From contig NZ_AUBH01000001.1 of assembly GCF_000429145.1 (NCBI RefSeq), positions 620,001 to 684,000 of the forward strand: DNA of 64,000 nt. Reading direction: 5' to 3'. Below the pieces are notes generated by a model. The model had not been told where the DNA came from. It saw only the letters and a list, made by a program, of their open reading frames with translations, and did not search any database. This DNA comes from Aestuariibacter salexigens DSM 15300. Its GTDB lineage: Bacteria > Pseudomonadota > Gammaproteobacteria > Enterobacterales > Alteromonadaceae. The translations under genes and the position numbers were made by a program. Shown here piece by piece: positions 8,423 to 19,490 of the stretch. Position 1 is the first letter of the stretch, and each line of letters begins with the position of its first letter.

Positions 8423-8450
8423 AATATACGAAATCACTCGTATAAAGCAA
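8423..8450 (-). promoter_or_regulatory. promoter with embedded BlaI-type operator
   Basis: The minus strand reads TTGCTT (8445-8450), a 16-bp spacer, then TATATT (8423-8428), a plausible sigma-70 promoter 33 bp before the repressor ATG. A perfect inverted repeat, TATACGA-N6-TCGTATA (8425-8444), fills the spacer and overlaps the -10, the position expected for a repressor that blocks its own transcription. A lone TATACGA half-site recurs near 8729-8735, upstream of the small lipoprotein gene. Confidence 0.65.
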
Positions 8451-8460
8451 GAGAAATAAA

Positions 8461-8491
8461 GTGCTTAAACCTGACCAGCAAACTTAAGCAC
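8461..8491 (-). terminator. possible terminator after the small lipoprotein gene
   Basis: GTGCTTAA (8461-8468) and TTAAGCAC (8484-8491) form a perfect 8-bp stem with a 15-base loop. It lies 18 bp beyond the stop of the lipoprotein gene and is followed on the minus strand by TTTATTT. The loop is long and the T-tract weak, so this is tentative. Confidence 0.4.
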
Positions 8492-8509
8492 ATTTTTAAT
8501 GCGCGTGGT

Positions 8510-8683
8510 CTAGCAGCGCTTAGCGATTCTGGAACCTGTGTTTCTGCAATCATCAAGTTCTTCTTGTGACATACGTGTGTTTTCCTCTTCCTCAGTCACT
8601 TGCGCTGTGTCTGTCGTTGATGAACAGGCAGATAAAAAGCCAGCGGCAAAGAGTGCCAGCAGCCCTAGTTTATACTTTTTCAT
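8510..8683 (-). CDS. 57-residue predicted lipoprotein
   Basis: A short gene starts at the ATG at 8683 with a good ribosome binding site (AAAGGAGAGCAC before ATG). The product opens with MKKYK, a hydrophobic stretch, and a lipobox FLSAC with the lipidated cysteine at residue 20. An acidic Ser/Thr/Glu-rich middle follows, and the end is a CRNTGSRIAKRC segment with two cysteines that may form a disulfide. Signal peptide plus ribosome binding site make it a convincing gene despite its size. Its function is unknown; short lipoproteins with a similar TGSRI-x-C tail occur in other proteobacteria, by recollection only. Confidence 0.75.
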   Translation of the reverse strand: MKKYKLGLLALFAAGFLSACSSTTDTAQVTEEEENTRMSQEELDDCRNTGSRIAKRC

Positions 8684-8998
8684 GTGCTCTCCTTTTAATT
8701 ACGAATTATTACGTACGTAGAGCAAGGTATACGAAACGATTTGTCAATTCAAGTACATCGACATGGTTTGCAACACATTTGGAAAGAACGAGAACGAATT
8801 TTTTTGAATGGAACACGATAACAATGCGGTGAGCTCTTTAAACCGCCTGAGCTTGCGACCGACCGCCTTAAGGCGTCGGGATTGCAAAGTGCATCCAGCA
8901 CGTTGTCGTAGCGCGACTAGCCTTTGGTTGTCCAAATTCGTTCCCGACGAATTTGTCAAACCCGAGGGACTTCTCACCCTACCTTACACACCGATACG
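8684..8998. other. structured non-coding region between lipoprotein gene and tRNA-Ser
   Basis: No convincing gene is visible in these 315 bases. The segment 8820-8960 is unusually rich in dyad symmetry. CGCCTTAAGGCG (8864-8875) is a perfect palindrome, and CAAATTCGT/ACGAATTTG (8933-8941 and 8947-8955) is a perfect 9-bp stem with a 5-base loop. A reading frame runs across it on the minus strand without a ribosome binding site. It may be a repeated extragenic element or a processed tail of the tRNA-Ser transcript. Confidence 0.5.
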
Positions 8999-9027
8999 AA
9001 AAAACCCGACACTAGGTCGGGTTTTTG
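8999..9027 (-). terminator. rho-independent terminator of tRNA-Ser
   Basis: A perfect 11-bp stem, AAAAACCCGAC (9000-9010) with GTCGGGTTTTT (9016-9026), closes a 5-base loop. It lies 8 bp beyond the tRNA 3' end. The A and T tracts on both sides make it usable in either direction. Confidence 0.85.
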
Positions 9028-9034
9028 TCGAATT

Positions 9035-9126
9035 TGGCGGAGAGGGAGGGATTCGAACCCCCGGAAGGTTTGACCCTTCGCCTGATTTCAAGTCAGGTGC
9101 ATTCAACCGGACTCTGCCACCTCTCC
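9035..9126 (-). tRNA. tRNA-Ser(TGA)
   Basis: This 92-nt gene starts GGAGAGGTGGC, has anticodon TGA (CTTGAAAT), a long class II variable arm (CGAAGGGTCAAACCTTC), T-loop GGTTCGAATCC and an encoded CCA. It is a single-gene transcript with its own promoter on the right and terminator on the left. Confidence 0.95.
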
Positions 9127-9140
9127 TAAATGCGGGACGG

Positions 9141-9169
9141 ATATTAATGATGTCGTTTACGCTTGTAAA
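9141..9169 (-). promoter_or_regulatory. promoter of tRNA-Ser
   Basis: The minus strand reads TTTACA (9164-9169), a 17-bp spacer, then TAATAT (9141-9146), followed by the G+C-rich discriminator CCGTCCCGC about 15 bp before the mature tRNA start. The G+C-rich discriminator fits stable-RNA promoters under stringent control. Confidence 0.6.
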
Positions 9170-9367
9170 GCGTTTAATAACAAAAAACGTAACGATTGCG
9201 GGGCAAATAACCAGTTAGCCGGTATTTTGTGCAAATTGTCGTTTATCGCCACCTCAAGAGACCGATAATGCTTGAAAAAAGGAACTAAACACCCTACTAA
9301 TAGACTAATAGTTTAGTATTTCAGTCAGTTATTTATAACAGTCAATAATATCCTTGCGGAGGAATAA

Positions 9368-10036
9368 ATGGAAAATCGTTCTGTATATGGTCACGCTCAA
9401 ACGGCGTCGGTGTTACAGACAAATAAGGTATTACGTAATACCTATATGCTTCTGGCCATGACACTGGCGTTCAGTGCTGTCTGTTCTGTCGTCGCCATGG
9501 CGATCGGAATTGGACCTGGCGCGTCATTACTGATGACACTTGGCGCGTTTATTACCCTGTTTGTAGTCAATAAAAAAGCAGATTCAGCCTCTGGGATCTA
9601 TTGGGTATTTCTGTTCACAGGTTTACTCGGCGGCTCGCTTGGTTTTACGTTAAGCCGTTATGCGGGGATCCCAAATGGACCTGAGCTTATCGCTCAAGCT
9701 TTTGGCGCGACTGCTTTAGTGTTTTTTGCCCTGTCTGGCTATGCACTGACAACTAAAAAAGACTTCTCATTCATGGGTGGTTTTTTAATTGTCGGTTTGA
9801 TCGTCGCAGTTGTTGCAAGTATCGCCAACATCTTTATGGGCATCCCGGCACTTAGCCTGGCAATCAGTGCAGCCATTGTGTTTATCATGTCTGGCCTGAT
9901 CCTGTTCGATACCAGCAGAATCATCCACGGCGGTGAGACAAACTATATCCGTGCCACCGTGTCGATGTACTTGAACATCTATAACCTGTTCGTTTCTATT
10001 CTGCACCTGCTTGGTGCGTTTGGTGGCGACGATTAA
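9368..10036 (+). CDS. yccA: Bax inhibitor-1 family inner-membrane protein YccA
   Basis: This 222-residue protein has seven hydrophobic segments from about residue 27 to the end, ending with the acidic GGDD typical of the BI-1/UPF0005 family. E. coli YccA is a substrate and modulator of the FtsH protease. A strong ribosome binding site (TGCGGAGGAATAA) precedes the ATG. It lies directly ahead of the tus genes, as in other gammaproteobacteria, but is separated from them by a terminator. Confidence 0.92.
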   Translation: MENRSVYGHAQTASVLQTNKVLRNTYMLLAMTLAFSAVCSVVAMAIGIGPGASLLMTLGAFITLFVVNKKADSASGIYWVFLFTGLLGGSLGFTLSRYAGIPNGPELIAQAFGATALVFFALSGYALTTKKDFSFMGGFLIVGLIVAVVASIANIFMGIPALSLAISAAIVFIMSGLILFDTSRIIHGGETNYIRATVSMYLNIYNLFVSILHLLGAFGGDD

Positions 10037-10053
10037 CTTAAGTGTTCATAACA

Positions 10054-10080
10054 AACACCCCGCTTTGTCGGGGTGTTTTT
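10054..10080 (+). terminator. rho-independent terminator after yccA
   Basis: AACACCCCG (10054-10062) pairs with CGGGGTGTT (10069-10077) across a 6-base loop and is followed by TTTTTG. It starts 17 bp beyond the yccA stop. Confidence 0.9.
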
Positions 10081-10090
10081 GTTTACGTCG

Positions 10091-10480
10091 ATGACAACCT
10101 TTTCTCTTCTCATCACCCATTCACCCACCAACAGTGGAGAGCCTTATGCGGCTTGGCGTTTCGCATCATCTGCCTTGCGCCTTGGACACGATATTTCCGG
10201 CATTTTCTTTTATGGAGAAGGTGTACATAACGCCAGCAGTCTTGCCGTATTACCGAGTGATGAAGTAAATCTGCACCGAGCCTGGAAAGACTTACATAAT
10301 GAGTATAAGGTGCCGCTCTATACCTGCATCAGTGCAGCTAACAGACGCGGTGTACTATCAGAGCATGAAGCCAGAGACGCCGGACTCATTCATCATAATG
10401 TTGACACGCCTTTTATTGTGTCAGGACTAGGTGAGTTTTTCTCTTTGTTGCATTCGAGTGACAGGATGGTGCAATTTTAA
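10091..10480 (+). CDS. tusD: sulfurtransferase TusD (DsrE family)
   Basis: TusD accepts persulfide sulfur from TusA in the TusBCD hexamer and passes it through TusE to MnmA for 2-thiouridine at tRNA position 34. The frame gives 129 residues from the ATG at 10091, the usual family length; an in-frame start 18 bp upstream would begin inside the terminator region. The catalytic cysteine is C79 in YTCISAANRRG. The stop overlaps the tusC start as TAATG. Confidence 0.93.
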   Translation: MTTFSLLITHSPTNSGEPYAAWRFASSALRLGHDISGIFFYGEGVHNASSLAVLPSDEVNLHRAWKDLHNEYKVPLYTCISAANRRGVLSEHEARDAGLIHHNVDTPFIVSGLGEFFSLLHSSDRMVQF

Positions 10481-10839
10481 TGGTGTCGTTAACACTGATA
10501 TTGACTTGCCCTCCCTATTCTTCCTGTGCTGCAAAAGAGCATTTGGATATGGCTCTTGCAGCTGGTAATTTTGATACTGACGTTACGCTTATTTTTACTG
10601 GTGACGGCGTCTTTAATGTTGTAGATAATCAGCAACCAGAAAAGACCCTGCAGCAAAAGCCATTGGCGAAGACTTATGGTGCGTTGCCGTTTTATGACGT
10701 TGAAAATGTTTTTGTATGTGCAGATAGTCTTAAGCAACGAAATATTGATGCCACGCAACTGATTGACGTCTGCACAGTGAAGTCAGCATCTAACATTAAA
10801 CAGCTTATTGGTGATGCTCAACACGTGGTTGTATTTTGA
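10480..10839 (+). CDS. tusC: sulfur-relay protein TusC (DsrF family)
   Basis: This 119-residue DsrE/DsrF-like protein is the second subunit of the TusBCD sulfur carrier. It has the family's N-terminal ILTCPPYSS strand-loop and a GVFNVVDNQQ segment. It starts inside the tusD stop codon and overlaps tusB by 4 bp (ATGA), so the three subunits are translationally coupled. Confidence 0.92.
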   Translation: MVSLTLILTCPPYSSCAAKEHLDMALAAGNFDTDVTLIFTGDGVFNVVDNQQPEKTLQQKPLAKTYGALPFYDVENVFVCADSLKQRNIDATQLIDVCTVKSASNIKQLIGDAQHVVVF

Positions 10840-11111
10840 TGGCTACCCTGCACCGCCTGACGACAAGGCATCCTGAACTTGCTGAACTAATCAACCGAAT
10901 GTGTGACGAAGGTGACGGTGTACTGCTGAGCGGTGATGCCTGTTACCATCATCAACAGCTGCATTACATACCGGTCAATGCGGCACTTTACGCACTTCAG
11001 GAAGATCTCGATGCTAGAGCAATAAACATAGACCGTGCAGTGTATGACTGTGTCGATTTTGATGGCTTTGTTGAGCTTACGATTCAATATGACAAAGTGG
11101 TGAGTTGGTAA
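10836..11111 (+). CDS. tusB: sulfur-relay protein TusB (DsrH family)
   Basis: This 91-residue DsrH-like protein is the third subunit of TusBCD. The typical start [10 protein letters not shown] and the [12 protein letters not shown] segment are visible. It overlaps tusC by 4 bp and ends 5 bp before the tusE ATG. Confidence 0.9.
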   Translation: MMATLHRLTTRHPELAELINRMCDEGDGVLLSGDACYHHQQLHYIPVNAALYALQEDLDARAINIDRAVYDCVDFDGFVELTIQYDKVVSW

Positions 11112-11116
11112 CACAT

Positions 11117-13130
<2,014 letters not shown>

Positions 13131-13132
13131 GT

Positions 13133-14473
13133 TTATGAATACCTTTTAAACGGGCTGTTATCATCTTGTTGTCGCAAAAAATCTAATTTTTGCTTAATTT
13201 TACTTTCCATACCGCGTTCATTGGGTTGATAGTACCGGGTATCTTTTATTTCTTCGGGTAAGTAACACTCTCCGGCGGCATAGGCATTGTCGTAATCATG
13301 GGCGTAACGATATTCTGCGCCATGATTCATTTGTTTAGCCAGTGCAGTTGGCGCATTGCGTAAGTGCGCGGGAACGTCCAAATGACCATGTTGCTTCGCC
13401 TCTTGCATCGCCTGATTAAACGCTGCGTATACCGCATTACTTTTCGCCGCGCAGGCACAATAAATGGCTGCCTGAGCAATGGCCCTTTCACCTTCATGTT
13501 TACCAACCCGGTGATAGGTATCCCAGGCCGATACACAAATCGTCAACGCACGAGGATCGGCATTGCCAATATCCTCACTGGCAATGGCTAAAAGTCTTCT
13601 GGCGATTACCGTGGCCTCACACCCGGCAGTCAACATTCTTGCTATCCAATACACAGCAGCATCAGGACTCGACCCTCGTACTGACTTGTGAAACGCTGAC
13701 AGCATGTCGTAATAATGATCACCCTGTTTATCAAACTGCGCGACAGACGTCCCCACAGCATCAGCGATGTGAGAAAGCTCGATAACGTTGACCTCACACA
13801 GGTCGGCGGCAAGTTCAAGGGTGTTTAATAATCGTCGCGCATCACCGCCGGAGGATGCAAGTAACGCAGCTTTCGCATCGTCAGCGATACTCAGTTGCCG
13901 GTCTCCCAGTCCAAGTGTTGTGTCTTGCAGTGCTCGCTCGATCAGTGCAGACAATTCAATGTCAGTCAGTGGTTTGAGTATGTAGACTCGGGCACGGGAC
14001 AATAGTGCGCTATTAAGCTCAAAGGATGGATTCTCGGTCGTCGCCCCAATAAAGGTGATTGTGCCATCTTCGATATAGGGCAAAAACGCATCTTGCTGAC
14101 TTTTGTTGAAGCGGTGTACTTCATCGACAAATAGAATCGTCTGCTGATCGTCCTGAACGGCAACGTCTTTTGCTTCCTGCACAGCCTGCCTGATGTCTTT
14201 AACACCCGATGTTACTGCGGACAGGCGAATTACATGAGCATGGCAATGCCGAGCGATCATCTCAGCGAGTGACGTTTTACCGGACCCGGGTGGTCCCCAC
14301 AGGATCATTGAATGTGCTGAGCCGCTTTGTAAGGCTCGAAACAGTGGCCGTCCCTCAGATAGCAAGTGACTCTGACCGATGTAGTGAGAGAGCGTTTGTG
14401 GCCTTAAACGCGACGCCAGGGGCGCGTTAACGGTACTACTGGCGTCATTATTAAATAGATCCTGAGATCTCAT
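13133..14473 (-). CDS. rarA: replication-associated recombination protein A (RarA/MgsA AAA+ ATPase)
   Basis: This 446-residue AAA+ ATPase related to clamp loaders acts at stalled forks. Walker A GPPGSGKT lies at 60-67 and Walker B FVDEVHRFN near 115-123. Sensor 1 is GATTENPSF, and the C-terminal tetramerisation region contains YHRVGKHEGERA. Its start overlaps the lolA stop by 4 bp, as in the conserved ftsK-lolA-rarA-serS order. Confidence 0.95.
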   Translation of the reverse strand: MRSQDLFNNDASSTVNAPLASRLRPQTLSHYIGQSHLLSEGRPLFRALQSGSAHSMILWGPPGSGKTSLAEMIARHCHAHVIRLSAVTSGVKDIRQAVQEAKDVAVQDDQQTILFVDEVHRFNKSQQDAFLPYIEDGTITFIGATTENPSFELNSALLSRARVYILKPLTDIELSALIERALQDTTLGLGDRQLSIADDAKAALLASSGGDARRLLNTLELAADLCEVNVIELSHIADAVGTSVAQFDKQGDHYYDMLSAFHKSVRGSSPDAAVYWIARMLTAGCEATVIARRLLAIASEDIGNADPRALTICVSAWDTYHRVGKHEGERAIAQAAIYCACAAKSNAVYAAFNQAMQEAKQHGHLDVPAHLRNAPTALAKQMNHGAEYRYAHDYDNAYAAGECYLPEEIKDTRYYQPNERGMESKIKQKLDFLRQQDDNSPFKRYS

Positions 14474-15105
14474 TCTGAACGTTGATCGTCGAGAGAATAG
14501 CCGTCTGGCAGAGTAAAAGAAAAGAGTGAGCTGTCCAAGTTTTCATTCATGCGCTGCTCACTGAACACAAACTCACTGACCTGTTGTTGTCGGTCAATCA
14601 ATACCAGCCTGCTCAACGCATTGTCTGCGAAAGAAATTTTCAACGCGACAATCTGCCCCTCCGGATTGTTGCTTGTTACGTCAAACACATCGTTGTCTAC
14701 GCTCACTTGATATTGTTGCCAATGCTCATTATCTGGGCTGGTCAATAAAACGATGGGATTGTTGCTAATCGCCTGTCGCTGAGACAACGCGGTGACTTGC
14801 TCAACAAAGGGGTCGACGTGCCAAAGTGTGTCACCATCTGCGATCAGCAGAGTGTCGTCTGGCTCAGTCACCTGCCAGCGCATTAAATCAGGGACTGCAA
14901 GTGTCATATTGCCCTGTGCTTGCTGGAGTATTTCCCCATTTATGTCAGTCACTCGCTGGGTGAAGTGACCGCTGAAGCTTGTTAGTCCACTGAGTTTCTG
15001 CTTGAGTAAACGGGCAGCATCAGAAAGCTCCGTTTGAGCCAGTAACGATGCTGAAAACACAGTGGCTGTAATCAGTATTACAGCGCGTATTACATGCTTT
15101 GACAT
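14470..15105 (-). CDS. lolA: outer-membrane lipoprotein carrier LolA
   Basis: LolA takes lipoproteins released by LolCDE across the periplasm to LolB. The 211-residue precursor has a signal peptide that probably ends at SLLA-QT (residues 23-24). The mature half-barrel has the usual FSGHFTQ, GNMTLAVPDLMRW and SLFSFTLPDGY segments. It lies 3 bp after ftsK and overlaps rarA. Confidence 0.94.
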   Translation of the reverse strand: MSKHVIRAVILITATVFSASLLAQTELSDAARLLKQKLSGLTSFSGHFTQRVTDINGEILQQAQGNMTLAVPDLMRWQVTEPDDTLLIADGDTLWHVDPFVEQVTALSQRQAISNNPIVLLTSPDNEHWQQYQVSVDNDVFDVTSNNPEGQIVALKISFADNALSRLVLIDRQQQVSEFVFSEQRMNENLDSSLFSFTLPDGYSLDDQRSE

Positions 15106-15108
15106 TCA

Positions 15109-17604
15109 TTAATCCTTTGGCGGTGGTGGTGCGAGCACATCTCGATTGCCATTATGGCCTGGTGAACTTACGACACCGCTCTGCTCCATTTGTTCGACCA
15201 AACGGGCTGCCCGATTGTAACCAATTCTGAATTTACGCTGCACGCTGGATACCGATGCCCGGCGTGACTCGGTGACAAATGCAACCGCTTCATCGTAAAA
15301 GGCATCAAATTCCTGGTCTGCGCCTTCCGGTTGCTCACCCGGCAATAATACTTCGGCAGTTGCTTCACCATTTAATATTTCATCGACGTATTCAGGTTCG
15401 CCTCTGCGTTTCCAGTCTGCTACCACTGCATGCACTTCCGGATCGTCTACAAACGCACCATGAACACGCGTTGGTACGCCTGTCCCAGGTGGTAAATACA
15501 GCATATCACCGGCACCTAGCAACGTTTCAGCGCCCTGCTGGTCCAAAATAGTCCGTGAATCAATTTTTGAAGACACCTGAAATGCAATACGGGTGGGAAT
15601 ATTGGCTTTAATCAAACCGGTGATCACATCAACGGATGGACGCTGGGTAGCCAAAATCAGATGAATACCGGCCGCTCTGGCTTTCTGTGCAATACGTGCT
15701 ATAAGTTCTTCAACTTTTTTGCCAACGATCATCATCATATCGGCAAATTCATCAACCACCACGACAATACTGGGTAACTTTTCCAGGTCAGGAGCCTCGG
15801 TTTCCATGCTTTCTTCAAATTTCCATAGTGGATCTTTGAGTGGCTCTCCGGCGTCGATGGCTTCCTGCACTTTAGCGTTAAACCCTTTCAGATTGCGCAC
15901 GCCCATGGCAGACATCAGCTTATAGCGTCGCTCCATCTCACCAACACACCAGCGCAGCGCATTCGCTGCCTGTTTCATATCCGTGACCACTTCTGCCAAA
16001 AGATGAGGAATACCCTCATAGACCGACAACTCGAGCATTTTCGGGTCAATCATAATCAGGCGCACATCTTCGGGCGTGGATTTGTAAAGTAAGCTGAGGA
16101 TCATCACGTTAACACCAACTGATTTACCCGAGCCGGTAGTACCGGCAACAAGCAGGTGTGGCATTTTTGCGAGGTCAACAATCACAGGTTTTCCGGAAAT
16201 ATCCGCGCCTAACACCATTGTCAATGGCGAACTGGATGACTGAAACTTTTCACAGCTTATCACTTCACTCAAACGCACCATTTCTCGGTGTTTATTTGGC
16301 AATTCCAGTCCAATTACGGACTTTCCCGGTATTACTTCGACAACACGGACCGAGATGGCAGACATGGCACGCGCTAAATCCTTTGACAAGCTTGTAATCT
16401 TGCTTACCTTCACGCCCGGAGCAAGATCGAGTTCAAAGCGCGTAATCACTGGCCCTGGATAGACCCCCACCACCTGCGCTTCGATATTAAAATCAGCTAA
16501 CTTATCCTCAACCAGGCGGGATACAGCTTCCAATTCTTCTGCACTCATGGGATTTTGATGACGGTCCGGGCGCTGTAACAAGTCAAAAGACGGAAGTGGT
16601 GTTAAGGCAGCATCGTCCTGAGTGCCTGAATCAGCTTTCACGTTTGGCTTATTGGCTGTAGCAGTGGGTTTAGACTCTGAGGATTGTTTTGATGTTTTAC
16701 CCTTGATTGTTTTAGACACAGACTTGCGCAATCCAGCAACGCTAAAACCATTGCTTTGCGTCTCTTGCTTTTCACTTTCATCCTCAGCGAACACTTCATC
16801 AGGGATTGAAAAACTGGGCTCTTGTCGATCTGCTTCACTATCAGGCTGAGGCTCTACTCTCAAACTGGTGATGTGAATATCATCGTTATTATCGTCATCA
16901 GAGGAAGACGACATTGATTTTGCATTATTGAATGGTAAGGCAGGCACCTGTATATGCGCTAATTGGCGTGGCGCTCTCGCGGTGAACTTACCAAAACCGA
17001 TGGCAAGTTCACCGATTTTGTCAACGATGGTCAGCCAGGAAATCCCGGTAAGCAGAGTAAATCCGGTGCAGAAAAAACATAACAACAGAAGTATGGTGCC
17101 AATCAGATTAAAATGTGGGATGAGTGCGGTACTGATGATGTCACCAACCATGCCGCCCGCTGAAAAATGAAAAAGGTCGTCGAAATTAATGCTGGAAATA
17201 CCGGCAGCACCGATCAATAGCAAAATCACGCCAATGATACGTAGCCCGACGGCAAGGTAATCAATTTCTGTTAGCTCTTTAATGCGCTGAAATAGAAACC
17301 AGCCAGTAAATGCTAGAGCGAAGGGAAAAATGTAAGCGATGAAGCCGAAAGAAAAAAACAATACATCGGCGAAACGCGCACCAACGCCGCCTACCCAGTT
17401 ATGCACCTCGCCTTGCAATCCGGCCTGACTCCAGCTTGGATCACCGGGGTGAAATGATGCTAACGCCAACAATAAAAAGAAAGCAAAAGCACATGTGATC
17501 ATCATGCCTGCTTCCAGAATACGCTGGACACCAGACAATCGCGCCATATTTCCCAAAGTCTTCATTCTATTCGTTGTATGCCACACATGATTCAAATGAG
17601 CCAC
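15109..17604 (-). CDS. ftsK: DNA translocase FtsK
   Basis: FtsK couples septation to chromosome-dimer resolution by pumping DNA and activating XerCD at dif. The 831-residue protein has about four transmembrane helices in residues 30-200 and a short acidic, Ser/Gln-rich linker to about 340. The motor has Walker A GTTGSGKS near 488 and Walker B VVVDEFAD near 620. The C-terminal gamma winged helix that reads KOPS sites ends in VLAPPPPKD. The linker is far shorter than in E. coli (1,329 residues in total). In-frame starts 13 and 19 codons downstream are also possible. Confidence 0.96.
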   Translation of the reverse strand: MAHLNHVWHTTNRMKTLGNMARLSGVQRILEAGMMITCAFAFFLLLALASFHPGDPSWSQAGLQGEVHNWVGGVGARFADVLFFSFGFIAYIFPFALAFTGWFLFQRIKELTEIDYLAVGLRIIGVILLLIGAAGISSINFDDLFHFSAGGMVGDIISTALIPHFNLIGTILLLLCFFCTGFTLLTGISWLTIVDKIGELAIGFGKFTARAPRQLAHIQVPALPFNNAKSMSSSSDDDNNDDIHITSLRVEPQPDSEADRQEPSFSIPDEVFAEDESEKQETQSNGFSVAGLRKSVSKTIKGKTSKQSSESKPTATANKPNVKADSGTQDDAALTPLPSFDLLQRPDRHQNPMSAEELEAVSRLVEDKLADFNIEAQVVGVYPGPVITRFELDLAPGVKVSKITSLSKDLARAMSAISVRVVEVIPGKSVIGLELPNKHREMVRLSEVISCEKFQSSSSPLTMVLGADISGKPVIVDLAKMPHLLVAGTTGSGKSVGVNVMILSLLYKSTPEDVRLIMIDPKMLELSVYEGIPHLLAEVVTDMKQAANALRWCVGEMERRYKLMSAMGVRNLKGFNAKVQEAIDAGEPLKDPLWKFEESMETEAPDLEKLPSIVVVVDEFADMMMIVGKKVEELIARIAQKARAAGIHLILATQRPSVDVITGLIKANIPTRIAFQVSSKIDSRTILDQQGAETLLGAGDMLYLPPGTGVPTRVHGAFVDDPEVHAVVADWKRRGEPEYVDEILNGEATAEVLLPGEQPEGADQEFDAFYDEAVAFVTESRRASVSSVQRKFRIGYNRAARLVEQMEQSGVVSSPGHNGNRDVLAPPPPKD

Positions 17605-17704
17605 GCTGACAGATGCATTCCCAGTTTCGCTACTGGTGTTATTTATTAGTTCGTAATATACAAGGACAGCACATCAATTCATAGCAGATAAGCGCTGTCG
17701 CGGA

Positions 17705-18190
17705 CTATTTCATATTAATCTTTAACTGACTGGTATGTTTTACCTCTTCCATAACAACGTAAGTACGTGATTCGCTGACACCCGGTAATCGCAGCAATGT
17801 ATCGCCCAATAATTTTCTGTAACTCGACATATCCGCCACTCTGGCTTTGAGCAAAAAATCAAAATTTCCCGAGACCAGATGACATTCCTGAATATCATCA
17901 TGCTTTTTAACTGCAGTAGAAAATTCTTCGAAGATATCGACCGATGTTTTGGTCAATGTAATTTCCACGAAAACCAACATGGCTGCACCGAGTTTTTGCG
18001 GATCAACGTGTGCGTGATATCCAGTGATATAGCCCTGTTCCTCTAACCTTCTCACTCTTTCCAGACAGGGGCTGGCACTAAGTCCTACAGCTTTTGCCAA
18101 ATCCACATTGGAGATACGACCATTTTTTTGCAGGTTTACCAGGATATTACGATCGATACGATCAAGGTTTTTAGGTGTTTTGACCAGCAT
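17705..18190 (-). CDS. lrp: leucine-responsive regulatory protein Lrp
   Basis: This 161-residue Lrp/AsnC regulator has an N-terminal helix-turn-helix (LDRIDRNILVNLQ, then GLSASPCLERVRRLE) and a C-terminal RAM effector domain (VSGNFDFLLKARV). It is divergent from ald, the alanine dehydrogenase gene that Lrp-type proteins often control. A perfect 11-bp inverted repeat begins at its start codon. Its place beside ftsK matches E. coli. Confidence 0.94.
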   Translation of the reverse strand: MLVKTPKNLDRIDRNILVNLQKNGRISNVDLAKAVGLSASPCLERVRRLEEQGYITGYHAHVDPQKLGAAMLVFVEITLTKTSVDIFEEFSTAVKKHDDIQECHLVSGNFDFLLKARVADMSSYRKLLGDTLLRLPGVSESRTYVVMEEVKHTSQLKINMK

Positions 18191-18229
18191 ATAAAATACT
18201 TCAAATAGTAATATATGCAGTATTTTATA
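18190..18229. promoter_or_regulatory. candidate Lrp operator between lrp and ald
   Basis: TATAAAATACT (18190-18200) and AGTATTTTATA (18219-18229) form a perfect 11-bp inverted repeat with an 18-bp A+T-rich centre. The arms are about 29 bp apart centre to centre, nearly three helical turns. It abuts the lrp start codon and lies about 85 bp before ald, so it could serve both autoregulation and ald control. Confidence 0.55.
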
Positions 18230-18312
18230 CCGCCTAATGACAAATTACAGCAGGTTTAACCAGTCATTCTCTTCTATACTTGCCGGCAAATTACGACCCG
18301 GAGATTTAAGTG

Positions 18313-19443
18313 ATGTTAGTAGGTGTACCAAAGGAAATTAAAAACCACGAGTACCGTGTAGGTCTTACGCCCTCTGCTGTAAGAGAGTTTATCGAACATG
18401 GCCATCAGGTGCTTGTTGAGACCAATGCAGGTGCGGCTATTGGCTTCAGCGACGAGCAATATGTGGCAGCCGGTGCAGACATCGCGGACAGCGCGTCTAA
18501 GGTATTCGCCGATGCTGAGATGATCGTGAAGGTGAAAGAGCCTCAGCCTAATGAGTGTAAAATGCTACGTGAAGGGCAGACACTCTATACTTATCTACAC
18601 CTAGCTCCCGATCCTACGCAAACAGAACTTCTGGTCGAATCAGGTGCTACCTGTATTGCATATGAGACCGTCACCGATAACAAAGGCACATTACCTTTGC
18701 TAGCACCTATGAGTGAGGTTGCTGGCAGAATGTCTGTTCAGGCAGGTGCACACTTTTTGGAAAAAGCACATGGCGGCAGCGGCACATTGCTTGGTGGTGT
18801 ACCAGGCGTTGCGCCTGGTAAAGTGCTGATCATTGGTGGTGGTGTTGTCGGCTTAAATGCTGCCAAAATGGCTATTGGTATGGGCGCTGACGTCACTATC
18901 CTTGACCGGTCTTTACCTCGTTTACAGTTCCTTGACGATATCTTCGCGGGTCGCGTGAAAACGGTCTATTCAACCGTAGATGCGATTGATTATTACGCCA
19001 GCAAAGCGGATCTCGTGGTGGGCGCGGTACTTATTCCGGGCGCTGCTGCGCCTAAACTGCTAACTGCTGATCATATTGCCAATATGAAAGAAGGCTCAGT
19101 GGTTGTTGATGTAGCCATCGACCAGGGAGGCTGCTTTGAAACCTCTAAAGCGACGACTCATCAGGACCCTGTTTACATTGTGGATGGCGTGGTTCACTAC
19201 TGCGTTGCGAATATGCCGGGCGGTGTCGCGCGTACCTCAACAATGGCACTCAATAATGCCACCCTGCCCTTTGGTCTTGCCTTAGCAAATAAAGGTCCTG
19301 TGCAGGCAATGCGTGACGATCCACATTTGCTGAATGGCCTGAACGTCCACAAGGGTAAAGTGACGTACAAGGCAGTCGTTGATGCGCTGGGCAAACAGTT
19401 AAATCTTGACTATGTTGCCCCGCTTGACGCGCTGTCACTGTAA
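18313..19443 (+). CDS. ald: alanine dehydrogenase
   Basis: The enzyme converts L-alanine to pyruvate and ammonia with NAD+, or the reverse. It is 376 residues from the ATG at 18313; a GTG one codon earlier is the alternative, and GGAG at 18299-18302 could serve either. The conserved start [17 protein letters not shown], the substrate-binding segments VKVKEPQ and LHLAPDP, and the Rossmann loop [13 protein letters not shown] are visible. A TATACT hexamer at 18275-18280 may be its -10. It is divergent from lrp and ends at a terminator. Confidence 0.95.
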   Translation: MLVGVPKEIKNHEYRVGLTPSAVREFIEHGHQVLVETNAGAAIGFSDEQYVAAGADIADSASKVFADAEMIVKVKEPQPNECKMLREGQTLYTYLHLAPDPTQTELLVESGATCIAYETVTDNKGTLPLLAPMSEVAGRMSVQAGAHFLEKAHGGSGTLLGGVPGVAPGKVLIIGGGVVGLNAAKMAIGMGADVTILDRSLPRLQFLDDIFAGRVKTVYSTVDAIDYYASKADLVVGAVLIPGAAAPKLLTADHIANMKEGSVVVDVAIDQGGCFETSKATTHQDPVYIVDGVVHYCVANMPGGVARTSTMALNNATLPFGLALANKGPVQAMRDDPHLLNGLNVHKGKVTYKAVVDALGKQLNLDYVAPLDALSL

Positions 19444-19463
19444 GTCGTCAATCAATATAAGAA

Positions 19464-19490
19464 GAAGTGCCGCTTATGTGGCGCTTTTTT
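19464..19490 (+). terminator. rho-independent terminator after ald
   Basis: AGTGCCGC (19466-19473) pairs with GTGGCGCT (19478-19485), using G-U pairs, and a run of T follows. It sits between the convergent ald and pyrF genes; pyrF ends inside its T-tract. Confidence 0.75.

Noticed and set aside
8744-8977. 77-codon open frame on the minus strand
   Set aside because: No ribosome binding site, and it covers the palindromic segment; treated as structured non-coding DNA.
8808-9218. 136-codon open frame on the plus strand
   Set aside because: It spans a terminator and the whole tRNA-Ser gene on the other strand and has no start signal.
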